IMG/VR virus record: IMGVR_UViG_3300010354_000651
Location: 1 to 24,036 of that record
DNA: 24,036 nucleotides
Origin: a virus
Reading direction: 5' to 3' (one strand)
The position numbers and the translations under genes were made by a program. The notes under the pieces were generated by a model, which ran no database searches, was not told where the DNA came from, and saw only the letters and a list, made by a program, of their open reading frames with translations. Positions 13,941-20,916 of this stretch are shown one piece after another. Position 1 is the first letter of the stretch. Each line of letters begins with the position of its first letter.

Positions 13941-15328
13941 TCGCCGCAATTACATTGAGGAGCAGGATCGTTAAGAAGAGACTCCAGGTAGGCGTCAACC
14001 TCAGACTGATCCAATGCGGCGTAGGCGTTGGTCTTGTCTTGAGTGTCACCCATAACCTGAAGCGAGTAATAAAGGGAGGTCTGCGGTGATTGCAGCCACT
14101 CTTCAATAAACGCTTCGTCATAGGTGATCACATCCGACCAACTATTGAAGCTATAACCGTGAAGAAGTCCCGTAGCATCCAGCATCTGTACGATGCCATC
14201 AGCAACCTTTTTATAGTCATCCCATCCAACCTCTGAAGCAATCTCCACAGGGCCATAGTCATAGCTCTGCACTCCAAAGGTCCCAGAGTCACGGTCTACT
14301 TGACGTGCAATGGGAGGTGCGATTTCAGGACAGGTGGTGTACCCATCCAGATCTGTGTACCGATAGCTGCATGATGCAGTAGGAGCAATGGCAAAGGCCC
14401 GCTCCATTCGGTTAGCTCTGGCAATCTGTGCAGCAGTGTTGATGCCCAGCAAAAGCTCATGTGCAAGAACCCTTGCTGGTGTGGCTTCACAGGGCTCTGC
14501 ATTGTTGATCTTCTCCAGAGCTTCCCCAAACTGCTTGTAGGTCACGTTGTACCGGCGCAGCAGGTTGGCAAGACCCAGCATCCCAAGACCCACCTGACGG
14601 TCAGTCTCAGACGGCAGATACTCACCACTCTCTCCCACACCTGTCTTGGCGTGAAGGGAGCACAGCTGAGCCATGCCCTCCGTAAAGGCACCCACAATGT
14701 CCTCTACGTTGCATTGCCCAAGGTTGATGTGCTGCAGCAGGCACGTTCCCCTAGAGGGTAGGTAGACCTCCAGGCAGACGTTTCCACGAATGCGTTGACC
14801 ATTGCGGTCAACCTTTGTCTTGTTCAACCAGATGTCCCCCTGGCGGATGCCAAGGAGAAGAGCTTCTTTTACTTCGGAGGATGCCGTCTGCCACCAATGC
14901 GGGTTAATGTTGATACAACGTTTAACCCAAGGTAGATCAGCCCGATTAGCATTGATAAAGTCAAGAACGTCGGGATGGTTAAGATCAAGATGACATACAA
15001 CAGCTCCATTCTTGTAAACTCCTCCTCGTCTCAGTACTTCGTTGAGGGTTGAATAGATTTTTGCAAAGGATACCGGGCCTGATGCCACAAGTCCTTTGCC
15101 GTTTTCAGCTCCCTTTGGTCGTAGCTTCGAGAGATGAACAGCCACTCCAGCTCCATAGCGGAGGGCATGAGAGACGAATCTCCAGGATGCTTCAATTCCA
15201 TTTGGTCCTTCCATTTCATCCTCCACCACAAAGACGGTGCAGGACACAGGAAGGCGTGAGGAGGGATCATCAATCCAGCTCTGCACACGTCCAGTGCGAG
15301 CGATTACTTCTTTGATGGCTTTGGACAT
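13937..15328 (-). CDS. nrdA: Ribonucleotide reductase catalytic (alpha) subunit, compact cyanophage type
   Basis: This 463-residue enzyme reduces ribonucleotides to deoxyribonucleotides. Visible active-site elements are Cys30 (PVSC), the N-x-C-x-E motif at Asn183, Cys185 (thiyl radical) and Glu187, the second redox Cys196 (RGTCLLQHINLG), and a C-terminal CNC (459-461) for re-reduction by thioredoxin or glutaredoxin. The loop AIAPTASCSYRYTD is the phosphate-binding region. It has no ATP cone, so the usual dATP feedback control is missing. The short, class II-like sequence often leads to a B12-dependent label, but the adjacent beta gene argues for class I. It starts directly after the MazG stop and couples to nrdB. 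Confidence 0.93.
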   Translation of the reverse strand: MSKAIKEVIARTGRVQSWIDDPSSRLPVSCTVFVVEDEMEGPNGIEASWRFVSHALRYGAGVAVHLSKLRPKGAENGKGLVASGPVSFAKIYSTLNEVLRRGGVYKNGAVVCHLDLNHPDVLDFINANRADLPWVKRCININPHWWQTASSEVKEALLLGIRQGDIWLNKTKVDRNGQRIRGNVCLEVYLPSRGTCLLQHINLGQCNVEDIVGAFTEGMAQLCSLHAKTGVGESGEYLPSETDRQVGLGMLGLANLLRRYNVTYKQFGEALEKINNAEPCEATPARVLAHELLLGINTAAQIARANRMERAFAIAPTASCSYRYTDLDGYTTCPEIAPPIARQVDRDSGTFGVQSYDYGPVEIASEVGWDDYKKVADGIVQMLDATGLLHGYSFNSWSDVITYDEAFIEEWLQSPQTSLYYSLQVMGDTQDKTNAYAALDQSEVDAYLESLLNDPAPQCNCGE

Positions 15329-15718
15329 TTATACTAGGTCGTTAAGGTTGGGTGGTTTATAGTTGGGTCCCTTAAGGACCTTTCCATCTTCTCGATAGAT
15401 GGGATCACCATCTTCATCGAGTTTGGTCATGTTGCTTTGATGCACACGGTTGAGAGCTTCATCAAGATCCCAACTCATGTTCTCTGCATACTGGTAGCAG
15501 ACGTAGACAAGATCTGCTAACTCTTTAAGGCAATGGGCTTTGTCTTTAACTCCCATCAAATACATATCGTTGTCAGCCTCAAGGAACTCCTTGAACTCTT
15601 CAACGATCAAATTCCGTTGCCCAGTCCGTGAAACTCTGCTCGTACTGTTCTTGACCCGGAAACTTTTCCTGAACTCTTGTGCTTGGTCGCTCAGAAAGGA
15701 TTTCATTCTCAAGCTCAT
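15329..15718 (-). CDS. MazG-like nucleotide pyrophosphohydrolase
   Basis: This 129-residue all-alpha NTP pyrophosphatase-like protein has the family metal-binding pattern EExxE...ExxD as Glu40-Glu41-x-x-Glu44 and Glu66-x-x-Asp69. The C-terminal part NRVHQSNMTKLDEDGDPIYR and REDGKVLKGPNYKPPNL is typical of the phage/cyanobacterial subgroup that resembles phosphoribosyl-ATP pyrophosphohydrolase. It hydrolyses (d)NTPs or related nucleotides to monophosphates. The exact substrate cannot be told from sequence. Its 5' end overlaps the DUF3310 gene by about 120 bases, and it is immediately followed by nrdA. I use the ATG at 15718, though ATG 15706 (MKSFLSDQ) is equally plausible. Confidence 0.9.
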   Translation of the reverse strand: MSLRMKSFLSDQAQEFRKSFRVKNSTSRVSRTGQRNLIVEEFKEFLEADNDMYLMGVKDKAHCLKELADLVYVCYQYAENMSWDLDEALNRVHQSNMTKLDEDGDPIYREDGKVLKGPNYKPPNLNDLV

Positions 15719-15905
15719 TTTGTAGATAATGTATTGCTTTGGTAAGGTCTTTTACTTTGTTCTCTTTGTAGCCAGCACGGCAGATATATTTGATTGCGTT
15801 ACCTAAGTGGTAGTTCAGTCGTTGGTCTCGAATGAAGTCCCATACTTCGACTGAACCTCTGCGATAGTATCCAGGTCCTTCGATTTCTGTTGTTCGCGTG
15901 GCCAA
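15600..15905 (-). CDS. DUF3310 domain protein (T7 gp1.7-related)
   Basis: This 101-residue protein contains the DUF3310 pattern VEVWDFIRDQRLNYHLGNAI then KYICRAGYKENKVKDLTKAI and HYLQNELE. In T7 this domain occurs in gp1.7, reported as a nucleotide kinase acting on dTMP/dGMP. Whether this short form has that activity is unknown. The only start in frame before the domain is TTG at 15905; an in-frame stop lies upstream and there is no ATG or GTG. It overlaps the 77-aa ORF upstream by 91 bases and the MazG gene downstream by 119 bases, so it is tightly nested. The nucleotide-metabolism setting fits. Confidence 0.85.
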   Translation of the reverse strand: MATRTTEIEGPGYYRRGSVEVWDFIRDQRLNYHLGNAIKYICRAGYKENKVKDLTKAIHYLQNELENEILSERPSTRVQEKFPGQEQYEQSFTDWATEFDR

Positions 15906-16048
15906 TGTTTCAGAAGGTTGTTGAGTGAATTAGTTAGACAAAAGGTCTGCCTCTGTAAAGCAAGGAAGACAGTGATGATGTCCTCCTTGGCTGAGTCAGG
16001 GTGACGCAAAGCGTCTTCAATTTGCCTTATCTTGAACTGCTGCTCCAT
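15815..16048 (-). CDS. Small protein, 77 aa, unknown function
   Basis: I chose the ATG at 16048 because it has a good Shine-Dalgarno sequence (GGAG, six bases upstream); the frame is open further upstream with a Pro-rich stretch inside the exonuclease gene. The product starts MEQQFKIRQIEDALRHPDSA and has mainly helical sequence (ITVFLALQRQTFCLTNSLNN). No known domain is recognised. It overlaps the 3' end of the exonuclease gene by 32 bases and the DUF3310 gene by 91 bases. Confidence 0.65.
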   Translation of the reverse strand: MEQQFKIRQIEDALRHPDSAKEDIITVFLALQRQTFCLTNSLNNLLKHWPREQQKSKDLDTIAEVQSKYGTSFETND

Positions 16049-16790
16049 TGTCAGCTCCAGGATTGGAGGTGGCGGGGGGTTCCCAAAGGAGGATGCTTTG
16101 TTCAGAAAAGTCATAGTTTTCTACTTGAAGGATCTTGGCAAGACGCGCATTCAGAAGCGCCTGACTCTCATCAAGGTCCTTCTCAGCAAAAGCTTTGACT
16201 ACGGTTTCCCATGTGCACCCCTCTTCATCAAGAAGAGCTTCCGCCCTTTTGATTCCGATACCAGGTACGCCTGAGTAACCATCTGTCTGGTCGCCTGCCA
16301 GTGTTTGAATGAAGTGCCACCTATCCCCATGTTCCTTCTCAATGGTCTGGACAGGATCAGATAGGTTGTACAAATCCCCAGGGATCTGCTTCATATCCTT
16401 GTCAGGTGAGCAGATGATGTTGCCTGGAAATTTTGTGGCATGGATTCCAATGGCATCATCGGCTTCCATGCTTGGCATGATTACGACGCTGTAGTCTTCC
16501 TTTAGCTTGTTGATTACTCGTCTATACCCGCAAGGTTTCTTTCGGTTGCGGTGGCCTTTGTAATCGGGTGAGATAGCTTTGCGGAAATTAGCAGTATCAG
16601 AGAAGAAAAGAATAGAATCGTCGAAACAACCAAGGTCATTAGCAATTGAGTACAGCTCTCGCTCTACCATGTCGTAGGCTTCACTGAATCGACTGGTGAC
16701 AGTAATAACTTCATCACCCCAATCGATCTCAGTTTCGTTTGCAGCGCAGCATTTATAGACAATAAAGTCAGCATCAATCAATAGGCTCAT
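16017..16790 (-). CDS. 5'-3' exonuclease, gp6-like (FEN/5' nuclease family)
   Basis: This 257-residue protein is close to T7 gp6 (300 aa), which removes RNA primers and degrades host DNA to nucleotides. Metal-binding acidic residues of the family are visible: Asp6 and Asp8 (LIDADF), Asp65 (FFSDTANFRK), Glu109/Asp111/Asp112 (MEADDAIG), Asp130/Asp132 (SPDKDMKQIPG), and Asp167/Asp170 (AGDQTDGYSGVPGIGIKRAE, which also forms the helix-hairpin-like DNA-binding element). The NFRK segment and the RRVINKL helix match gp6. It supplies dNMPs for the MazG/RNR block downstream. The start overlaps the 47-aa basic ORF stop (ATGA). Confidence 0.95.
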   Translation of the reverse strand: MSLLIDADFIVYKCCAANETEIDWGDEVITVTSRFSEAYDMVERELYSIANDLGCFDDSILFFSDTANFRKAISPDYKGHRNRKKPCGYRRVINKLKEDYSVVIMPSMEADDAIGIHATKFPGNIICSPDKDMKQIPGDLYNLSDPVQTIEKEHGDRWHFIQTLAGDQTDGYSGVPGIGIKRAEALLDEEGCTWETVVKAFAEKDLDESQALLNARLAKILQVENYDFSEQSILLWEPPATSNPGADNGAAVQDKAN

Positions 16791-16930
16791 TTACCTTGGC
16801 CTCTGCTGAGCTTTCGCCCATGAGAGGGTAGGCTGCGTTTACCTTCTCCTTGGCGAGTGTGTTTAAATTTAGCCCTTGACATGAACTTCTTTAGGGCTTG
16901 AGTTTTAGTCTTTGTTTTTGCGGGTGGCAT
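16787..16930 (-). CDS. Very basic 47-aa protein, unknown function
   Basis: ATG at 16930 (MPPAKTKTKTQALKKFMSRA) to a TGA that overlaps the exonuclease ATG (ATGA), so it fills the gap between the endonuclease VII-like gene and gp6. It overlaps the 3' end of the endonuclease gene by 26 bases. About 19 of 47 residues are Lys, Arg or His and only one is acidic. A shorter version could start at ATG 16882 (31 aa). No Shine-Dalgarno sequence is evident. It may bind nucleic acid. I do not recognise a family; coupling to gp6 is the main support. Confidence 0.6.
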   Translation of the reverse strand: MPPAKTKTKTQALKKFMSRAKFKHTRQGEGKRSLPSHGRKLSRGQGK

Positions 16931-17339
16931 CTACGTTAGTGGATAGATAGCATAACGCTCTATGGACTTTTTGTGGATCATCACCAAAGCACCCAAGGCC
17001 ACGATTGCAACGGTCGCAGATATAACCTCTAAAGGTTTCGTTGGTGTGGCAGTGATCCAATATCCATATCTTTGTGTGAGTTGAGCAGATTGGGCACGGA
17101 CCTGGTGGGGGCATTGGGTTCCTTTTGCGTAGCTTTGAGCGAAGTTTTGCCATTTCAGTTCTACAACTACGGCAGGTATTTCTTCTGCCCCCTCCTGTTT
17201 GGTAGTGATCAAATAAATCTAGTGGTTTGATCTCTTCACATTTAATGCACTTCGCTCCAATTTGTTCCGTCCTTTGCAGAGGCTGCGATTGGAACTCTAA
17301 GCCCGTAATATTCTCCTGATTGTACTGCGGATAGTTCAA
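16905..17339 (-). CDS. Endonuclease VII-like (His-Me finger, HNH-type) endonuclease
   Basis: The sequence has an N-terminal zinc ribbon (CIKCEEIKPLDLF...CRSC) and a C-terminal recombination endonuclease VII domain: CPICSTHTKIWILDHCHTNE, TFRGYICDRCNRGLGCFGDD. The two CxxC pairs bind zinc and the DH in LDHCH is the catalytic metal site. T4 endonuclease VII resolves branched DNA, but stand-alone relatives in phages are often homing endonucleases. The given start is a TTG inside the DNA polymerase gene (98-base overlap). No ATG or GTG is available. An ATT at 17261 with an AGGA eight bases upstream, giving a protein starting just before the zinc ribbon, is another candidate. Here it sits right after the polymerase gene. 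Confidence 0.85.
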   Translation of the reverse strand: MNYPQYNQENITGLEFQSQPLQRTEQIGAKCIKCEEIKPLDLFDHYQTGGGRRNTCRSCRTEMAKLRSKLRKRNPMPPPGPCPICSTHTKIWILDHCHTNETFRGYICDRCNRGLGCFGDDPQKVHRALCYLSTNVDATRKNKD

Positions 17340-18513
17340 GAATAAATTTCATGTCGTTGGCATCTGCCGGTGCACATTCAAACTGCAGCTCGTCGTGCAC
17401 AAAGGCAAGTTGGTGGGCTTCTATAGACCCTTGTCTAAGGGACTCATCAGTAAGCAGCATCCAACGTTTTGCAATGACCCCCGCTGAGCTTTGCAGCAGG
17501 TAGTTCAGAGCTTTGTGAGGACCGTCACAAGCAATGCGGCGACCGTCAATAGCATTGATGTAACTACATTGTCTGGCCTTACACTTAACCGCTTCAACCA
17601 GTTTCTGCAGTCCTGGAATTGCATCCATGTAAGCCTGACGTATCTCAGCACCCTTGGCTCTAGCCTTCGTTGGCGAAAGCTGAGGGTCGTAGCTGAGTCC
17701 GATCTTTTGATCGCCTGCTCCATAAAGAAAAGCGTAGGTAACTGTCTTTACTAGTTTTCGGCTGATGCCGATCTTGTCTGCGTTCTCCTGGTGAATGTCA
17801 CCGTTGATGAGAACGTCTCCATACCTGCCACCGTCAAACCTGGCTAGGTAGTGAGCCAACATCCGTAGCTCAATGCCAGCTAGGTCAGCACCCACCATCA
17901 CCATCCCAGGCGTTGCAGTGAAGAGCTTTCTAAATTCAGCCTCACTTGGTACCTGGGCTAGGTTTGGTTTGCGGTGAGCACAGCGGTGTGTGTTGGTAGC
18001 CACTGAACAGTGGTGGTGTATTCGGTTGTTACGGATAAGCTTTAACCACGCATTGACACCTTCACTCAACATTCCGAGTTGTTTTGTCAAATCCAAGCAA
18101 CGAAGAAAGTCCAAGGCGATTGGGCTCCCAATGTCTTTGAGGACAACTTCGTCGATGGTTGGCTTACCCTTGTCAGTGAACTGTGTTGGTTTCCATCCGT
18201 AAAAGGTCTTCATGACCCACGCAATGTGGTCACGGCTGGTTGGGTTCAGTTCCTTTAGTCGGGTAGACTCGCATCCAGCAAAATAACCTTGTGTTTTATT
18301 AGGTCGCTTTGGATTGAAGAGTGTCCCCTCAACGTAAGGATGCCTGTTGCGAAGTAATTCACTAAGTGATTCAAGCTCTCGTCTGAGAGAACATTCAAGT
18401 TCCCGTGCAGACTGCTCATCAAAGTACCATCCATGTAATTCTTGGTCGGTAAGTATCTCCGCTACCCTGTGCTCTAGCGAGACCCATTCAGGAAGGGCTG
18501 GAAGTATTGCCAT
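17242..18513 (-). CDS. DNA polymerase, polymerase domain (T7 gp5 C-terminal part, split gene)
   Basis: This 423-residue family A polymerase module lacks the exonuclease, which is encoded separately upstream. Catalytic motifs are intact: motif A with Asp210 (GADLAGIELR), motif B with Arg252, Lys256 and Tyr260 (SRKLVKTVTYAFLYGAG), and motif C His373-Asp374-Glu375 (FVHDELQFEC). The C-terminus GTNWSEVH keeps the final His of T7 gp5. The thumb stretch between about residues 54 and 91 is roughly half the length of the T7 region that holds the thioredoxin-binding loop, so processivity may be handled differently. ATG 18513 overlaps the exonuclease ORF by 40 bases in the -1 frame. The two parts probably assemble into one enzyme. 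Confidence 0.95.
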   Translation of the reverse strand: MAILPALPEWVSLEHRVAEILTDQELHGWYFDEQSARELECSLRRELESLSELLRNRHPYVEGTLFNPKRPNKTQGYFAGCESTRLKELNPTSRDHIAWVMKTFYGWKPTQFTDKGKPTIDEVVLKDIGSPIALDFLRCLDLTKQLGMLSEGVNAWLKLIRNNRIHHHCSVATNTHRCAHRKPNLAQVPSEAEFRKLFTATPGMVMVGADLAGIELRMLAHYLARFDGGRYGDVLINGDIHQENADKIGISRKLVKTVTYAFLYGAGDQKIGLSYDPQLSPTKARAKGAEIRQAYMDAIPGLQKLVEAVKCKARQCSYINAIDGRRIACDGPHKALNYLLQSSAGVIAKRWMLLTDESLRQGSIEAHQLAFVHDELQFECAPADANDMKFILELSAVQSGEYYGLRVPIAASAKDGTNWSEVH

Positions 18514-18992
18514 AGTTTTGTTGTTACGATTACATCCTGTTCCATGTAGTCCTGCATTTCTTGGGACCACTCTTTCCAGTCAGTTGTTTTGCTGAAGCAG
18601 CCTTTGTACTCCTTCAATCGATAGCCATAAGCTTCTAATGAATGACGCCCATACAATTGCAAGGGCATCTTTGCCGGTCGCTTCTCGTGATCTTCTTTTA
18701 GAACATTGTTGTTATACAAGCGGCTAAGCACCAAAGTATCCACAACAGCACCACTGGGATTGAACCAGGGGTAGAGCTTCCGTATAACAGGAATATCGTA
18801 ACTAATGATGTTATGGCCAATGATGGCATTGGCATCTTCAATAAATTGTAAGCCTTTTGTAATTGGCTGTGTATTTCCTTGATCGTTGAAGACGTAGCTT
18901 TTCTGCTCATCAAGATCGTGGATGCCAATACAGTGGATACAGGTAACATCATTGTATAAACCGTCAGTTTCAATATCAAAGATTAGATTCAT
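18474..18992 (-). CDS. DNA polymerase proofreading exonuclease domain (T7 gp5 N-terminal part, split gene)
   Basis: This 172-residue 3'-5' exonuclease module equals the first part of T7 gp5. Exo I is at Asp6 and Glu8 (FDIETDG), exo II is GHNIISYDIPVI, the shared segment is VDTLVLSRLYNNN, and exo III includes YMEQDVIVTTKL. HSLEAYGYRLKEYKG also matches gp5 (HALEAWGYRLGEMKG). The frame stops at TAG 18474, just where gp5 would continue into the polymerase domain. The ATG overlaps the stop of the 74-aa ORF. No canonical -1 slippery heptamer is seen in the overlap, so I treat it as a separate protein, although a sequencing indel is possible. Confidence 0.92.
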   Translation of the reverse strand: MNLIFDIETDGLYNDVTCIHCIGIHDLDEQKSYVFNDQGNTQPITKGLQFIEDANAIIGHNIISYDIPVIRKLYPWFNPSGAVVDTLVLSRLYNNNVLKEDHEKRPAKMPLQLYGRHSLEAYGYRLKEYKGCFSKTTDWKEWSQEMQDYMEQDVIVTTKLWQYFQPFLNGSR

Positions 18993-19213
18993 TTAGCGAC
19001 CCACACGTAGGTCTTATCTTTGAATTGAGCCCTAGCTACGGCTTCAGGTGTAGGTGGTGTAGGGCGTTTAAGCTTACGTTCGTATCGACGCTTCGCGGCA
19101 GTGGCTTCGTCCTTCCATACTGACCCATAGGTCAGGAAGGGGTCACGACCACTAAGGTTGTACGGATCAGAAGTCTTGTTGATCTGGGGATTCGTTGTCT
19201 GCTTCAGTTTCAT
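18989..19213 (-). CDS. Small basic protein, 74 aa, unknown function
   Basis: It lies between primase-helicase and the polymerase exonuclease gene, overlapping the former by 47 bases and the latter by 4 (ATGA). The product begins MKLKQTTNPQINKTSDPYNL and is Lys/Arg-rich with a helical stretch (DEATAAKRRYERKLKR), then PTPPTPEAVARAQFKDKTY. T7 has small genes 4.3-4.7 in this place, but I see no clear relationship to them. No motif is recognised. Its placement suggests a replisome accessory role, which is only inference. Confidence 0.7.
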   Translation of the reverse strand: MKLKQTTNPQINKTSDPYNLSGRDPFLTYGSVWKDEATAAKRRYERKLKRPTPPTPEAVARAQFKDKTYVWVAK

Positions 19214-20753
19214 TGAACTTACAGGTGTTTAAGTCATATGTCAGCTTGCAAGCGACGCCAACCTCGCCTGAATAGCGATTCTTAAGGACTCGCACTGTTG
19301 TGCTATTTCCCTGAGATGTGGACTGTTGGTCTCGCTCAAGTGCAATAACTCCGTCAGAGAGTTGTGCAATAGCTGCACTTCCCCTGAGCTGCCCAAGAGT
19401 GACCCGAGCTCCCTCTTCGTGATTCTTGTCATTAGCGGTACGTCGTAGGTGTGATACCAAGAACATCGCCACACCAGTTCGCTCAACCAAGGAACGAAGC
19501 TTGGTCATGGTGGTGTCGATCATGCGGCGCTCATCACCATCTAATCCACTAAGAAGAATCGAGAGGTGATCTAGAAAGATGACCCTCGCATCAAGACCTG
19601 CTGCCAGGTATTCAATTCGGTTGTAGATGAGATCAGGATCATAAGAACCAAACCCATCGAAAAGAAAGAGATTCCAGTTAGCAAGAGTCTCTTGATAAGC
19701 TTGGGTGAGAGTAGATCTGTCATGAGTACCTAAGTGGAGATTTTGACCAACAGCTGCGGACATCAATCCGAGTGCGGTTCTACGGTTGGATTCTTCAAGC
19801 GCCAGGTAACCAACCCGTTCGCCTTGATTGAGTAGGTGAGTTGCGAGGTCACGGCAGAAGCTGGACTTCCCGATGCCAGAGCCAGCAGTAATCGTGACAA
19901 GTTCTCCATACCGGATCCCGTGTAGCTTGCGCTGTAAACCTTCGAGGGGGTAGTCATGGTCTGCTGGTGGGCTTGGAGTTGTTACAAGCTCTAAGAGAGA
20001 TGAGCCTTCAACGATTCCATCTGGACGGTAAGGTTTTGCATCCCAAATAGCGCGACAAATCGCTTCAGCGTCATTGGCAGAGAGGGCGTCTGACGCATCT
20101 TTGTAATCGCCTTGGAGGTGAGCAATCTTGCACTTGCCCGGTGGCAATACGCTTGCTGCTTCCTCCGTTGCCTTACGGCCTGCATCGTCATTGTCGAAGA
20201 ACAAGACAATCTCCTCATAGCCCTGGAGCCAGGGGAGAGCCCGTTGAATCGATTTCCTGGCCGCTGCGGCACCGCTAGGTAAAGACACCATCGGCCAGCC
20301 CGACATAGCTTCATAACACGAAGCCGCATCGAGTTCTCCTTCCGTAACGACAACTCGTTTTCCAGTGGAGGGAAACAAATATTGCCCAAAGAGTGTTCCT
20401 GGGACTTCTCCTTCATAACTGAAATCTTTTGTTTTTGTCTTTACTTTGCAGCCTTTAAGGATTCCAGAGCTGTCGAAATAATGGAACCGTAGAACGTCTC
20501 CATCGGTAAAGATTTTGTATTTTTGGCAGGTTTTTTCTGAGAGCCTTCGCTTGGATAATCGCTGAGCTTCTCCTTGTAGGCGGACATTGCCGGACATTTT
20601 GTGATTGTGAACAATTTCTTCGACGTGATCGTACGCGTTGCATGAATAGCAATAAGTGTGGCCATCGGAGTACAATGAGTTTGCATCCGATGACCCACAG
20701 TGATTACACGCTAAGTGCCGTACGAACTCGCTCTCCAAGTCGTTTGTACTCAT
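19167..20753 (-). CDS. Primase-helicase, gp4-like
   Basis: This 528-residue bifunctional protein is close to T7 gp4 (566 aa). The zinc finger has Cys16, Cys19, Cys35 and Cys38 (LACNHCG...TYCYSC) and reads the primer template. The TOPRIM primase core has Glu138 (VTEGELDAAS) and Asp187/Asp189 (FFDNDDAGRK). The RecA-type helicase has Walker A at 291-298 (GSGIGKSS), Walker B around Asp395 (VIFLDHLSIL), a SHLRR segment and motif H4 (QLRGSAAIAQLSDGVIALER). The acidic C-terminal tail ends in Phe (SPDQQDF), as in gp4, where it contacts the polymerase. It overlaps the 70-aa ORF upstream by 50 bases and the 74-aa ORF downstream. Confidence 0.97.
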   Translation of the reverse strand: MSTNDLESEFVRHLACNHCGSSDANSLYSDGHTYCYSCNAYDHVEEIVHNHKMSGNVRLQGEAQRLSKRRLSEKTCQKYKIFTDGDVLRFHYFDSSGILKGCKVKTKTKDFSYEGEVPGTLFGQYLFPSTGKRVVVTEGELDAASCYEAMSGWPMVSLPSGAAAARKSIQRALPWLQGYEEIVLFFDNDDAGRKATEEAASVLPPGKCKIAHLQGDYKDASDALSANDAEAICRAIWDAKPYRPDGIVEGSSLLELVTTPSPPADHDYPLEGLQRKLHGIRYGELVTITAGSGIGKSSFCRDLATHLLNQGERVGYLALEESNRRTALGLMSAAVGQNLHLGTHDRSTLTQAYQETLANWNLFLFDGFGSYDPDLIYNRIEYLAAGLDARVIFLDHLSILLSGLDGDERRMIDTTMTKLRSLVERTGVAMFLVSHLRRTANDKNHEEGARVTLGQLRGSAAIAQLSDGVIALERDQQSTSQGNSTTVRVLKNRYSGEVGVACKLTYDLNTCKFNETEADNESPDQQDF

Positions 20754-20916
20754 CTACTTGATCAGCGTGGTATGTAAGCCATTCATCCAATGCTTTGAGA
20801 AAGCCAGTGACAATGGCATCTCCATACTTAGGAGTGTCAGCTTGGGCATCAGCCAAAATGTCTGAGAACTGCTCTGCATACCAGGCGATAGTGCCGTATT
20901 CTTTTACGTCAGCCAT
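20704..20916 (-). CDS. Small protein, 70 aa, unknown function
   Basis: I chose ATG 20916 (MADVKEYGTIAWYAEQFSDI), which overlaps the endonuclease I stop by 13 bases. A longer frame to 20946 would add ten hydrophobic residues but lies further into the endonuclease gene. The protein is acidic and helical (KYGDAIVTGFLKALDEWLTY then HADQVDEYKRLGERVRTAL). No domain is recognised. T7 has the lysozyme/amidase gp3.5 in this interval; this protein has none of the amidase zinc ligands and is too short. It overlaps the primase start by 50 bases. Confidence 0.75.
   Translation of the reverse strand: MADVKEYGTIAWYAEQFSDILADAQADTPKYGDAIVTGFLKALDEWLTYHADQVDEYKRLGERVRTALSV

Noticed and set aside
13937-15328. 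Class II (B12-dependent) label for the ribonucleotide reductase
   Set aside because: An adjacent, translationally coupled beta subunit with two ExxH metal motifs argues for class I.
18474-18570. Programmed -1 frameshift joining the exonuclease and polymerase ORFs
   Set aside because: The relative frame is right, but I see no X XXY YYZ slippery heptamer in the overlap and no obvious stimulating structure. The polymerase ORF has its own ATG.
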